From the NCBI RefSeq assembly GCF_039541075.1, contig NZ_BAABFN010000002.1, forward strand, positions 310,001 to 374,000: a stretch of DNA of 64,000 bases, read 5' to 3'. Under the pieces are notes generated by a model. It saw nothing but the letters and a program-made list of their open reading frames with translations. It was not told the DNA's origin and did not search any database. Each line of letters starts with the position of its first letter. Positions within the stretch are counted from its first letter, which is position 1. Made by a program: the position numbers and the translations under genes. Source of the DNA: Compostibacter hankyongensis (GTDB lineage Bacteria > Bacteroidota > Bacteroidia > Chitinophagales > Chitinophagaceae). Of this stretch, positions 50,242 to 58,118 are shown piece after piece.

Positions 50242-50715
50242 TTATTTTCTCAGATAGGCCCGCAGCATCCAGGCCATGCTTTCGTGCTGCTTGAGAATGC
50301 CGGTGAGAAAGTCCACCGTGCCCACGTCCTTGTATTTTTCTTCCACTTCGCCGATCTGCTTCCTGACTGTGCGGGCGAGGGTTTCATGATCGTTCAGCAG
50401 GTTTCTGATCTGGGTGAACTGATCTGCCGTATACTCTTCTTCGTCGAGGTTGGTCAGCTTGAGGAAATCCTTCAGCCTTCCCTCGGCAAAATGGCCGATC
50501 TTACGCACCCGCTCCGCCACTTCGTCGATCATGAGCTGCAGCTCGTTATACTGGCTTTCGTAGAACTTGTGCATCTCTATGAAGCTGGCGCATTCAATGT
50601 TCCAGTGATAGTTCCGCGTTTTGGTGTATAAAACCACTTCATCGGCCAATAGTTTGTTCAGGATAAGCGCCACGGCGCTGCTGTTCTTTTCGGAAATACC
50701 AATGTTTGCTTTCAT
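50242..50715 (-). CDS. dps: Dps-family DNA-protecting ferritin-like protein
   Basis: A 157-residue four-helix protein of the Dps/MrgA family, which forms 12-mers that oxidise and store iron and protect DNA. The inter-subunit ferroxidase ligands lie in TRNYHWNIECASFIEMHKFYESQYNEL (His and Asp/Glu positions 41-65, with Glu at E47 region) as in Bacteroidetes Dps. It is monocistronic with a strong terminator. The next gene upstream begins 313 bases away. Confidence 0.93.
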   Translation of the reverse strand: MKANIGISEKNSSAVALILNKLLADEVVLYTKTRNYHWNIECASFIEMHKFYESQYNELQLMIDEVAERVRKIGHFAEGRLKDFLKLTNLDEEEYTADQFTQIRNLLNDHETLARTVRKQIGEVEEKYKDVGTVDFLTGILKQHESMAWMLRAYLRK

Positions 50716-51028
50716 CTGTTGATATTTTTGTTTTAATGATCAGACCCGCCTGCTATCGCTTTGCGGCAGGAAGGCGAAACCTCGCATGATGATGTTGTAG
50801 TGCAAAATATTATCATGCCGGGTTCCATAATGATAAGGTTGTAACAGGACTTAGATGCACCACTGTCCAAATTTAGCATTTTTACCGTAAAGCAGGAAAT
50901 TGCGGTATCTTCTTTGTGAAGAAAATTTTATAAATTGGTTTCCGGCGGCCGGTTCCCCGAAAACCGGCTCCCCGAAAAAGAGCTGTTGGAAGCGCATACC
51001 GGAACGGCCGGAGTAAAACGAACGCGGC
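50716..51028. other. 313-base gap with tandem 15-mer repeat before the molybdenum operon
   Basis: No open frame of note. The last 80 bases hold two exact tandem copies of CCGGYTCCCCGAAAA (50949-50963 and 50964-50978). The first copy also forms a hairpin GCCGGTT-CCCCGAA-AACCGGC (50948-50968). The repeats lie 50 bases ahead of the cysteine desulfurase ATG and could be an operator or a leader structure. No perfect -7 box is seen. Confidence 0.5.
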
Positions 51029-52183
51029 ATGAGATTACCTGTTTATCTGGACCATAATGCTACCACTCCCTGCGATCCCGGGGTGCTGGAAGCCATGCTT
51101 CCCTACTTTGCGGAAAATTTTGGGAATGCCGCCAGCCGCCACCATACTCTCGGATGGATGGCGGAGGACGCCGTAGCGGAAGCCCGGGAAGAGGTGGCGC
51201 AGCTGATCGGCGCCGACCCTGCCGAAATAATCTTTACCAGCGGGGCCACCGAAGCGGATAACCTTGCCATCAAGGGCATTTTTGAAGAACATTTTCCGGG
51301 GAAAGGACATATCATCACGGCAGCGACCGAGCATAACGCAGTGCTGGATACCTGCCGGCACCTGCAGCAGAAAGGGGCAAGGGTTACCGTTCTGCCGGTG
51401 GGCGGCGACGGACTGGTCGATCCGGCCGGGCTGGAAGCGGCGATTGCACCGGATACGGTCTTGATCGCGCTGATGTATGCCAACAACGAAACCGGCGTAT
51501 TGCAGCCGATGCGGGAAATAAGCGCCCTTGCACAGAAACGCGGAGTGCTCCTTTTTTCGGATGCCGTACAGGCGGTGGGGAAGATCCCGCTGAACGTGCG
51601 GGATACCGGTATCGATCTGATGGCATTTACCGCCCACAAGATGTACGGTCCCAAAGGAGTGGGCGCCTTGTATATACGGCGTAGGGGCCAGCCCGTTAGC
51701 CTGCGTGCGCAAATGGACGGAGGCGGACACGAACGGAAGCTGAGAAGCGGCACGCTGAACGTACCCGGCATTGTGGGATTTGGAAAAGCGGCTGCGCTGG
51801 CCGCTGAGCGGATGGAGCAGGATGCCCTGCATGCGGCAGTGCTGCGCGACAGGCTGGAAGATGCCCTGCTGCAGCTGAGCGGCACGGCTGTAAACGGAAA
51901 CCGGGAGCAACGGCTCCCGCATGTCACCAATATCTCCTTTGGAGGCGTGGAGGGAGAAGAGCTGCTCACCTTGCTGAACAACAATGACATCGCGCTGAGC
52001 TCCGGCTCCGCCTGTTCCTCCGCCACCACCACCCCTTCGCACGTGCTGAAGGCGATGGGGTTGGACGATGTCCTGGCCTATGCCTCGCTACGCTTCAGCC
52101 TGGGACGGTCCAACACGGAAGAGCAGATCAGCTACACCCTCCGCCGGATCGACGAAGCGGTAACGGCTTTACGGAATCCGTAG
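51029..52183 (+). CDS. Cysteine desulfurase, NifS/IscS family
   Basis: A 384-residue PLP enzyme that takes sulfur from cysteine as a persulfide. The PLP lysine is K204 (TAHKMYGPKG) and the persulfide cysteine is C329 in SSGSACSSA, the longer-loop group I form able to pass sulfur to many acceptors. It begins a plus-strand series ending in modC. It is followed after 64 bases by moaC, so a likely job is to supply sulfur for molybdopterin synthase through the rhodanese domain of MoeB, or to XdhC. A general Fe-S cluster role is also possible. An internal promoter ahead of moaC means it need not be strictly co-transcribed. Confidence 0.9.
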   Translation: MRLPVYLDHNATTPCDPGVLEAMLPYFAENFGNAASRHHTLGWMAEDAVAEAREEVAQLIGADPAEIIFTSGATEADNLAIKGIFEEHFPGKGHIITAATEHNAVLDTCRHLQQKGARVTVLPVGGDGLVDPAGLEAAIAPDTVLIALMYANNETGVLQPMREISALAQKRGVLLFSDAVQAVGKIPLNVRDTGIDLMAFTAHKMYGPKGVGALYIRRRGQPVSLRAQMDGGGHERKLRSGTLNVPGIVGFGKAAALAAERMEQDALHAAVLRDRLEDALLQLSGTAVNGNREQRLPHVTNISFGGVEGEELLTLLNNNDIALSSGSACSSATTTPSHVLKAMGLDDVLAYASLRFSLGRSNTEEQISYTLRRIDEAVTALRNP

Positions 52184-52219
52184 GAGGGTAACCGGTTTTA
52201 GCCGCAGCTGAAATTTCGT

Positions 52220-52227
52220 TACTTTTG
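52220..52227 (+). promoter_or_regulatory. Promoter for moaC
   Basis: TACTTTTG matches TAnnTTTG. A weak -33 (TTTA at 52197-52200) lies 19 bases upstream, and transcription would begin about 15 bases before the moaC ATG. Confidence 0.6.
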
Positions 52228-52247
52228 TTCATATTCACCTGATATTT

Positions 52248-52742
52248 ATGAACCCTGCAGAAAAGACATTTTCCCATCTGGATCCCGTTACCGGTCAGCC
52301 GGCGATGGTGGACGTAAGCGGAAAAGAGGTTACCCGGCGCATGGCCCGTGCCCGTTGTATCGTAGTGCCCGGCGAGGAGGTGATGCAGCATCTTGCCGAC
52401 GGAGAGATCCATACAAAAAAAGGCCCCGTGTTCCGGACGGCCATAGTAGCGGGGATCATGGCCGCCAAGAAAACGGCGGAGCTGATACCGCTTTGTCATC
52501 CGCTGTCGCTTGAGAACTGCCATATCGATATTCGGGTCAACGGGCAGCGGGAGGTGGAGATCGATTGTACGGCAGTCATTACCGCCAAAACGGGTGTGGA
52601 AATGGAGGCGCTTACCGGGGCTTCCGTGGCCGCCCTTACCCTTTACGATATGTGCAAGTCCTTTTCCCATGATATCGTGATCCGGGAAGTAAAGCTTCTG
52701 GAAAAAACAGGAGGCAAAAGTGATTACAGGAAAAACGGTTAA
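52248..52742 (+). CDS. moaC: Cyclic pyranopterin monophosphate synthase, canonical
   Basis: A 164-residue MoaC that, after MoaA, forms cyclic pyranopterin monophosphate. All catalytic positions are standard: K58 (KKGPVF), H84 (LCHPL), D134 and K137 (LYDMCK), and G-V-E-M-E-A-L-T-G. This contrasts with the fused MoaC domain in the nitrate operon. It overlaps the mobA start by 23 bases. The N-terminal HLDPVTGQPAMVDVSGKEVT is typical. Confidence 0.97.
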   Translation: MNPAEKTFSHLDPVTGQPAMVDVSGKEVTRRMARARCIVVPGEEVMQHLADGEIHTKKGPVFRTAIVAGIMAAKKTAELIPLCHPLSLENCHIDIRVNGQREVEIDCTAVITAKTGVEMEALTGASVAALTLYDMCKSFSHDIVIREVKLLEKTGGKSDYRKNG

Positions 52743-53382
52743 AGCATTGTACGGGCTGGTGCTGGCCGGCGGCAAGAGCACCCGTATGCAGCAGGATAAG
52801 GGCGGTCTGGTCTATCATGAAAAAGATCAGCGCCGCCATGTATACGATCTGCTGTCCGGCTGCTGCGAAAAGACATATATGTCGTGCAACCGGGAACAGG
52901 CCGGGGAGCTGAAGGAAATTTTCCCGGTCATAACGGACAGCTTTGAAGGGCTGGGCCCCATGGGAGGCATCCTGTCCGCCCAGCAGTTGCATCCCGGGGT
53001 GGCCTGGCTGGTGGTGGCCTGTGATCTGCCTTTTTTATCCGGACCTACCCTGCATTACCTGATCTGGCATCGCGATCCTTCCAAAACGGCCACCGCTTTT
53101 AGAGACCCCACAAACACATTTCCGGAGCCGCTGATTACCATCTGGGAGCCCGGCAGCCGGGCCCTGCTGGAGCAGCGCCGCGAGGAAGGACATTACTGTC
53201 CGAGGAAAGCGCTGATGCAGACAGAAGTAGCCTTGCTGCAGCCTCCGGATGCCGCTGAGCTGAGGAACATCAACAACCCCGAACAATACCGGGAGGCAAT
53301 TGCGGAGATCCGGCAGGGCCGCCCCGCCGGCCGGGATATCTTCCCTGCCGGCGATAACAGGTCCCTGACGCCGGAGGGATAA
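52720..53382 (+). CDS. mobA: Molybdenum cofactor guanylyltransferase
   Basis: A 220-residue nucleotidyltransferase that adds GMP to molybdopterin, making MGD for enzymes such as the nitrate reductase. The start loop LAGGKSTRMQQDKG is the GTP-type LAGGxSxRMgxDK form, with VACDLPFL for metal binding and NNPEQY near the end. Translation starts at GTG 52720 with a good AGGAGG-like site (GGAGG, 6 bases upstream), inside the end of moaC. The last 20 residues are not conserved-looking. A separate CTP-type paralogue is at 56.3-56.8 kb on the other strand. Confidence 0.88.
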   Translation: MITGKTVKALYGLVLAGGKSTRMQQDKGGLVYHEKDQRRHVYDLLSGCCEKTYMSCNREQAGELKEIFPVITDSFEGLGPMGGILSAQQLHPGVAWLVVACDLPFLSGPTLHYLIWHRDPSKTATAFRDPTNTFPEPLITIWEPGSRALLEQRREEGHYCPRKALMQTEVALLQPPDAAELRNINNPEQYREAIAEIRQGRPAGRDIFPAGDNRSLTPEG

Positions 53383-53406
53383 CCGCTGCTTTATAACAAG
53401 TACCTG

Positions 53407-54189
53407 ATGAGCATGAAACGTATCCTTATCCTGCTGCTTGCGACGGGACTGACCGTCTCCGTTACGGCCCAGGAGCTTCGTATAGCCGTGGCCGCTAATG
53501 CGCAGTTTGCCGCCAGGGCGCTTGTCAAAGCCTTCCGGGAAAAGACGGACGCAGCGGCTACGCTGATCGTCAGCTCGTCGGGTAAGATCACGGCACAGGT
53601 CAGGCAGGGTGCTCCCTTCGACCTGTTCCTCTCGGCAGACATGCAGTATCCCCGTATGCTGTCTGAAGAAGGGTACACGCTCGATACCCCCAGGGTATAC
53701 GCCTGCGGAGCGCTGGTGTTGTGGTCCCTGAAAGAGCGGGATATCTCCGGTGGGATCGGCGCCGCCGCCGGGCAGGATATTGCCAGGCTGGCCGTCGCCA
53801 ATCCCAAAACGGCTCCTTACGGGGTTGCCGCGCTGCAGGCCATCAGGGCCCTGCGGCTGTACGACCGGGTAAAAGACAAGATCGTGTACGGGGAAAGCAT
53901 TTCCCAGGTGAACCAGTACCTCCTTTCAGGAGCGGCGGACCTGGCCCTTACGGCCAAGTCGGTGGTAATGGCCCCCGTCATGAAGGGCCGGGGAAAATGG
54001 GTGGAAGTGGACAGTCGCCTGTATCAGCCCATTGACCAGGGTGTGGTGATCCTCCGGCATGCGCAGGGAGCAGGACTGGAAAAGGCGCAGGCCTTTTACC
54101 GCTTTATTTTCAGCCCGCAGGGGCGTGCTGTTTTTGCCGCATACGGCTACGTGCTGCCCCCCCTGCCCCCTAAAGGGGGAGAAAGGTGA
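53407..54189 (+). CDS. modA: Molybdate ABC transporter substrate-binding protein
   Basis: A 260-residue periplasmic binding protein with a signal peptide (VSVTAQ, cleavage near residue 20). ModA signatures are AVAANAQFAARALVKAF, SSSGKITAQVRQGAPFDLFLSAD and NPKTAPYGVAA. The natural end of the family is about FAAYGYVLP; here ten more residues (PPLPPKGGER) come from a palindromic repeat into which the gene runs. ATG 53413 is an alternative start. It is first of modA-mop-modB-modC, 25 bases after mobA. Confidence 0.95.
   Translation: MSMKRILILLLATGLTVSVTAQELRIAVAANAQFAARALVKAFREKTDAAATLIVSSSGKITAQVRQGAPFDLFLSADMQYPRMLSEEGYTLDTPRVYACGALVLWSLKERDISGGIGAAAGQDIARLAVANPKTAPYGVAALQAIRALRLYDRVKDKIVYGESISQVNQYLLSGAADLALTAKSVVMAPVMKGRGKWVEVDSRLYQPIDQGVVILRHAQGAGLEKAQAFYRFIFSPQGRAVFAAYGYVLPPLPPKGGER
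54166..54179. repeat. Palindromic repeat CCCCCTAAAGGGGG at the modA end
   Basis: A 14-base near-perfect palindrome that overlaps the last modA codons. Palindromes of this kind are a common intergenic element in Bacteroidetes genomes (general knowledge). It joins directly onto the repeat at 54182-54220. Confidence 0.65.
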
Positions 54190-54220
54190 AGGGCGAAGGG
54201 TGAAAGGCATTTTAAAGGAA
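54182..54220 (+). repeat. Intergenic repeat, copy B
   Basis: 39 bases beginning AAAGGTGAAGG and ending AAAGGCATTTTAAAGGAA, the counterpart of the element at 38138-38175. Starts inside the last modA codons and runs into the gap before the mop gene. A small hairpin (CCGGG-AAAG-CCCGG, 54228-54241) follows. Confidence 0.6.
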
Positions 54221-54292
54221 TGTTATGCCGGGAAAGCCCGGACCTCATGGAGCAGAGGCAGGTATCAGATCAATAATCATAACCGGGACACA

Positions 54293-54700
54293 TTGAACAG
54301 TTTAAAAGGCACGATCACGGCCGTAGAAACGGAAGAAGGCATCTCGCTGGTAACGGTAGATGCGGGAGGCATCCTTTTGTCGGCTTTGGTGATCGACACG
54401 CCGGAGACCGCCGCCTACCTGGTTACCGGCACGCCGGTTTTTGCCGTATTCAAAGAAACCGAGATATCTATCGGGAAAAACCTGTCGGGGGGATTAAGTC
54501 TGCGTAACCGGATCCCGGCCGTGATCACGGCAATAACCGGCGGAAAGATCCTGAGCAGCATCACGCTGGATGTCAACGGCCATACCCTGTGTTCGGTAAT
54601 CACGACCCGTTCTGCCGTGGCCCTCGGGCTGTCGGTGGGCGAACGGGTGGAGGGCCTGGTAAAAACCACCGAAGTATCACTCATGCAAACCGCCGCTTAG
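54293..54700 (+). CDS. mop: Di-Mop (TOBE) molybdate-binding protein
   Basis: A 135-residue protein of two tandem Mop/TOBE domains (about 2-65: SLKGTITAVETEEGISLVTV; about 70-132: NRIPAVITAITGGKILSSITLDVNG). Such proteins bind molybdate or tungstate at subunit interfaces and act as storage or as the sensing half of ModE. There is no DNA-binding domain, so it is not ModE. No in-frame ATG exists near the domain start; TTG 54293 fits the fold exactly, preceded by no clear ribosome site. It lies between modA and modB, whose ATG follows its stop codon directly. Confidence 0.82.
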   Translation: MNSLKGTITAVETEEGISLVTVDAGGILLSALVIDTPETAAYLVTGTPVFAVFKETEISIGKNLSGGLSLRNRIPAVITAITGGKILSSITLDVNGHTLCSVITTRSAVALGLSVGERVEGLVKTTEVSLMQTAA

Positions 54701-55369
54701 ATGGCTATAGCTTATCAGCCCCTGTGGCTTACTTTACGCCTTGCTGTTGTTGCCACGGGGCTGCTTTTGCTGGTTGGCGTTCCCCTGGCTGCCTGGTTGG
54801 CGGCTTCGACCTCGCGCTTCAAAGCGGTTTTTGAAGCGGTTGTCAGCCTGCCGCTGGTACTACCGCCTTCCGTGCTGGGCTTTTATCTGCTGCTTGCTTT
54901 CAGTCCCACAGGCCGGTTCGGCGGCCTGTTAAGCTCGCTCTTCGATATCCGGCTGGTATTTTCCTTCGGGGGGCTGGTGCTGGGTTCTGTTATTTACAGT
55001 CTCCCTTTTATGGTGCATCCCGTACAGGCGGGGCTGCAATCGGTACCCGCCAGCCTGAAGGAGGCTTCCTATACGTTGGGGAAATCCCGGCTGCGGACAT
55101 TCTTCAGCGTACTGCTTCCCAACATAAAGCCGGCTCTGCTGACCGGCACGGTGCTTTCTTTTGCGCATACCATCGGTGAATTCGGGGTAGTGCTGATGAT
55201 CGGCGGCAATATCCCCGGCAAAACACGGGTGGCTTCCATTGCCGTATATGACGAGGTGGAGGCTTCCAATTACCCGGCTGCACACGTATATGCCTTACTG
55301 TTATTGCTGGTTTCCTTTGGTATTTTGCTCCTGGTCTATACGCTGAACCGGCGGCTGTTCAAATCCTGA
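54701..55369 (+). CDS. modB: Molybdate ABC transporter permease
   Basis: A 222-residue inner-membrane permease with five to six helices and the binding-protein-dependent transport (EAA) motif EASYTLGKSRLRTFFSVLLPNIKPALLTG. The start codon follows the mop stop codon without spacing. Pairs with ModA and ModC. Sequence such as FAHTIGEFGVVLMIGGNIPGKT is the ModB/CysT signature. Confidence 0.95.
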   Translation: MAIAYQPLWLTLRLAVVATGLLLLVGVPLAAWLAASTSRFKAVFEAVVSLPLVLPPSVLGFYLLLAFSPTGRFGGLLSSLFDIRLVFSFGGLVLGSVIYSLPFMVHPVQAGLQSVPASLKEASYTLGKSRLRTFFSVLLPNIKPALLTGTVLSFAHTIGEFGVVLMIGGNIPGKTRVASIAVYDEVEASNYPAAHVYALLLLLVSFGILLLVYTLNRRLFKS

Positions 55370-55373
55370 GCGG

Positions 55374-56246
55374 ATGATAAAGATAAACATACAGAAAAGG
55401 CTCGTCATGGCCGGCGGGGAGGCGCTGCTTAAGGTGGATACGGAGATCAGCCGTGAAAGCTTCGTCGCCCTGTATGGAAGATCCGGTGCGGGCAAGACTA
55501 CTCTGCTCCGCATCCTTGCAGGTCTGCTGGAACCCGAAAAAGGCATCATAGAGGTGGATGGCCGGTGCTGGCTGAATACGGACCGGAAGATAAGGCTCCC
55601 GGTACAGCAACGGCAGATCGGCTTTGTGTTCCAGGACTTTGCCCTGTTTCCCCATATGACGGTGCGGGAAAACCTGCGCTATGCGCTGAAGCCGGAGAAA
55701 GACCCCGGCCTGGTCAGCCGTATGCTGGCCATGGTGGACCTGGAGCAGCTGGCCGACAGAAAGCCTGCGATGCTGTCCGGCGGACAGCGACAACGTGTAG
55801 CCCTGATCCGCGCCCTGATGCGGAAGCCCGGCATCCTGTTGCTGGATGAGCCCTTTTCTTCCCTGGATGCGGAAATGCGGCAGGAATTGCAGGACCAGAT
55901 CTCTGCCCTGCACCGGCAGTTCAACCTGACCACCCTGCTGGTCAGCCATGATATGGCGGAAATTTACCGTATAGCCGACCGGGTTATCTGGTTGGATGAG
56001 GGAAAAGTTCTCCGTTCCGGCCCTCCTGACGCCCTTTTTGGCAATGTCCGGCTGAGCAGCAAGATCCGGCTCACGGGAAAGGTGCTGAGGGTCGCAAAGA
56101 GCGGAGTGGTCTCTATTGTAGAGGTCGCTGCTGGCAATACCGTCATCAAGGTGGTGGTTACCGCCGGAGAAGCGGAGGAGCTGCATCCGGGGGATACTGT
56201 GGGAATATTCTCAAAAGCCTTTAATCCCGTTATCAGGAAGATATAG
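55374..56246 (+). CDS. modC: Molybdate ABC transporter ATPase
   Basis: A 290-residue ABC ATPase. Walker A is GRSGAGKTT (35-43), the signature LSGGQRQRVALIRALM, Walker B ILLLDEPFSSLD and the switch VSHDM. The C-terminal part (about 225-290) resembles one TOBE/Mop module rather than the two found in longer ModC proteins; the separate di-Mop protein may make up for this. It closes the plus-strand operon and its end is 9 bases from the convergent mocA end. Confidence 0.95.
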   Translation: MIKINIQKRLVMAGGEALLKVDTEISRESFVALYGRSGAGKTTLLRILAGLLEPEKGIIEVDGRCWLNTDRKIRLPVQQRQIGFVFQDFALFPHMTVRENLRYALKPEKDPGLVSRMLAMVDLEQLADRKPAMLSGGQRQRVALIRALMRKPGILLLDEPFSSLDAEMRQELQDQISALHRQFNLTTLLVSHDMAEIYRIADRVIWLDEGKVLRSGPPDALFGNVRLSSKIRLTGKVLRVAKSGVVSIVEVAAGNTVIKVVVTAGEAEELHPGDTVGIFSKAFNPVIRKI

Positions 56247-56255
56247 CCGTATCCG

Positions 56256-56837
56256 TTATCCTATAAGGGCATCATAGGCGGATCGGGTGTCGATATCGAT
56301 ACCCCCGCCGGGAAAGGGAACGGAAGCCACCGCTTCCGGGTATCTTTGTAGCAGCTTTTTGGCGCCGGCTTCATCTTCAAGCTCCGTCAGGACGGGGAAA
56401 AAGGCTTTGTCAAACAATACCGGCACCCCAAGGGTATTTTCATAAGCGGAGACGATGATCTTTTTCCCGCTTTCCTGCTTTTTCCGGATGAGACTGTTGA
56501 GCAGTGCGCTGTCTGCAAAAGGCTGATCGCAAAGCATGAGGATGACGCCTTCAGCCTGCGGGGCTTTTTCGATGAAGGCGGCAAGACCTGCCTTTATGGA
56601 CGAGCCGATGCCTGCCTTCCATGCGGCATGCGTCACGATATGCACAGGGTCCCGGCTTATGCCGGGCCTGATGAGGTTGGCGGAGGCGCCCAGCACTACG
56701 ATCACCGGCATGGCGTCGCTGCCTGTCGCCGCCGCTATGGCGTGCTGCAACAGCGTTTTCCCCGCATAAGGCAGCAGCTGTTTGGGGCTGCCCAGTCTTG
56801 CGGATGCTCCGGCGGCAAGGAGTATAAGACCCGTCAT
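56256..56837 (-). CDS. mocA: Molybdenum cofactor cytidylyltransferase-like nucleotidyltransferase
   Basis: A 193-residue enzyme of the MobA/MocA fold. The start reads LILLAAGASARLGSPKQLLPYAG, the LAAGxSxRxGxxK form of CTP-using MocA, unlike the DK form of MobA. Other marks are LMLCDQPFADSALL and GVPVLFDKAFFPVL. It should make molybdopterin cytosine dinucleotide for xanthine-oxidase-family enzymes such as the one at the window's right edge. Its ATG overlaps the xdhC stop (ATGA). Confidence 0.88.
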   Translation of the reverse strand: MTGLILLAAGASARLGSPKQLLPYAGKTLLQHAIAAATGSDAMPVIVVLGASANLIRPGISRDPVHIVTHAAWKAGIGSSIKAGLAAFIEKAPQAEGVILMLCDQPFADSALLNSLIRKKQESGKKIIVSAYENTLGVPVLFDKAFFPVLTELEDEAGAKKLLQRYPEAVASVPFPGGGIDIDTRSAYDALIG

Positions 56838-58051
56838 GACTGCCCGGGTTGCGCTTCATGATGATGGGGGATCAGCTGCATATCGCGCAGCGAGCGACAG
56901 GGTCTTCCCGAGAGCACCGCTTTGATCTCCGAGATAACGGACAGGGCGATTTCCTCGGGTGTTTCCGCACCGATATCCAGACCGGTAGGTCCGTACACGT
57001 TTTGCAGGAGGGATGCTTCCTGCTGCCGTCCTTCCCGCTGCAGGTCCTCCAGCATCCGTTCCAGCTTTTTACGGGGACCCAGCGATCCCAGGTAGGGAAG
57101 CCGGAGGGGCAGCAGCTGTCGGAGTATGGCCAGATCATAGTTGTAGTTGTGCGTCATCAGCACCGCTACGGTACGGTGATCCGGAGATAGCTGTTCCAGC
57201 GCTTTTTCCGCTCCGGAAACTATCACCTTGCCGGCGGCGGGAAAGCGTCCGGTGGTGGCATAGTGAATGCGTCCGTCGATAACGGTGACCTCCCAGCCCA
57301 GCACGGCCGCCATCCCGGCCAGGGGAATGGCATCGTTGCCGGCGCCAAAGATCAGCAAAGATACCGGGGGCTCCAGCACTTCGAGGAATACGGTAAGCGC
57401 TGCGGTGTCGCTGCTTTCTGCGGTAGCCGGGCCGGAGGCTTTCTCAAGGCCTTCCATGCCGGAAGCGGCGTAGACAGCTCCGCCCGGAAATGTTTTTATC
57501 CGGGAATGCCCGCTGAGCAATACCTGTTCCGCATCTGCTTCCAGCGCATGCCGCAGGCGGCTGTTCCCGGCCGCACCGTATGTTTTACCGTCCTCCGTCC
57601 GCAGGAATACAGTGCCGGGATGCCCGCCGTTTTTCCCCGGAGAGGAGAATAAGGTGACCAGTACCGCACGGCGGCGCTTTTGAAAAAAATCTTTTAACAG
57701 GCAGACGGGGTGGGCAGGGTCTTCTGCCAGGAGGGGCTCGATCAGTATCCGGATGATGCCATTGCAGCCCAGGCCTACACCCAGCTTTGCATCGTCTTCA
57801 TGAGTAGTGTCATAAGTCACCAGGCGGTTTTTCTGCTGCAGCATGACCAGCCGGGCCTTTTTGAGGGCGTCGCCTTCAAGACAGCCTCCGCTGATGGCGC
57901 CGGTCAAACCGCCGTCTTCCGTAATGAGCATGCGTGCGCCGGGTCTCCGGTAAGAAGAGCCTTCCACCTGCACCACGGTGGCCAGCGCAGCCTGCTTGTT
58001 GTGCTGCCGGGCCTGGTCATATGCCGCAACGATGTCTCGCAGTTCTTTCAT
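56834..58051 (-). CDS. xdhC: XdhC/CoxI-family cofactor sulfuration and insertion factor
   Basis: A 405-residue XdhC-type maturation protein. The N-terminal XdhC/CoxI domain has VQVEGSSYRRPGARMLI and ISGGCLEGD; the C-terminal Rossmann domain has IFGAGNDAIPLAGMAAVLGWEVTVIDGR and LGSLGPRKK. It binds the molybdenum cofactor and helps load its sulfido form into xanthine-oxidase-family enzymes. It is the second to last gene of the minus-strand operon, 67 bases after moeA. Confidence 0.93.
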   Translation of the reverse strand: MKELRDIVAAYDQARQHNKQAALATVVQVEGSSYRRPGARMLITEDGGLTGAISGGCLEGDALKKARLVMLQQKNRLVTYDTTHEDDAKLGVGLGCNGIIRILIEPLLAEDPAHPVCLLKDFFQKRRRAVLVTLFSSPGKNGGHPGTVFLRTEDGKTYGAAGNSRLRHALEADAEQVLLSGHSRIKTFPGGAVYAASGMEGLEKASGPATAESSDTAALTVFLEVLEPPVSLLIFGAGNDAIPLAGMAAVLGWEVTVIDGRIHYATTGRFPAAGKVIVSGAEKALEQLSPDHRTVAVLMTHNYNYDLAILRQLLPLRLPYLGSLGPRKKLERMLEDLQREGRQQEASLLQNVYGPTGLDIGAETPEEIALSVISEIKAVLSGRPCRSLRDMQLIPHHHEAQPGQS

Positions 58052-58118
58052 GTGAACCTGTATTCTTAAGTATAACGCCCTTATGATGCGCTGTCCGTCG
58101 TGCGCTGGAGACCTGCCG

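Noticed and set aside
50716..51028. Known molybdenum-cofactor riboswitch ahead of the molybdenum operon
   Set aside because: I could not build the multi-stem Moco RNA fold; only one 7-bp hairpin and a tandem repeat are present.
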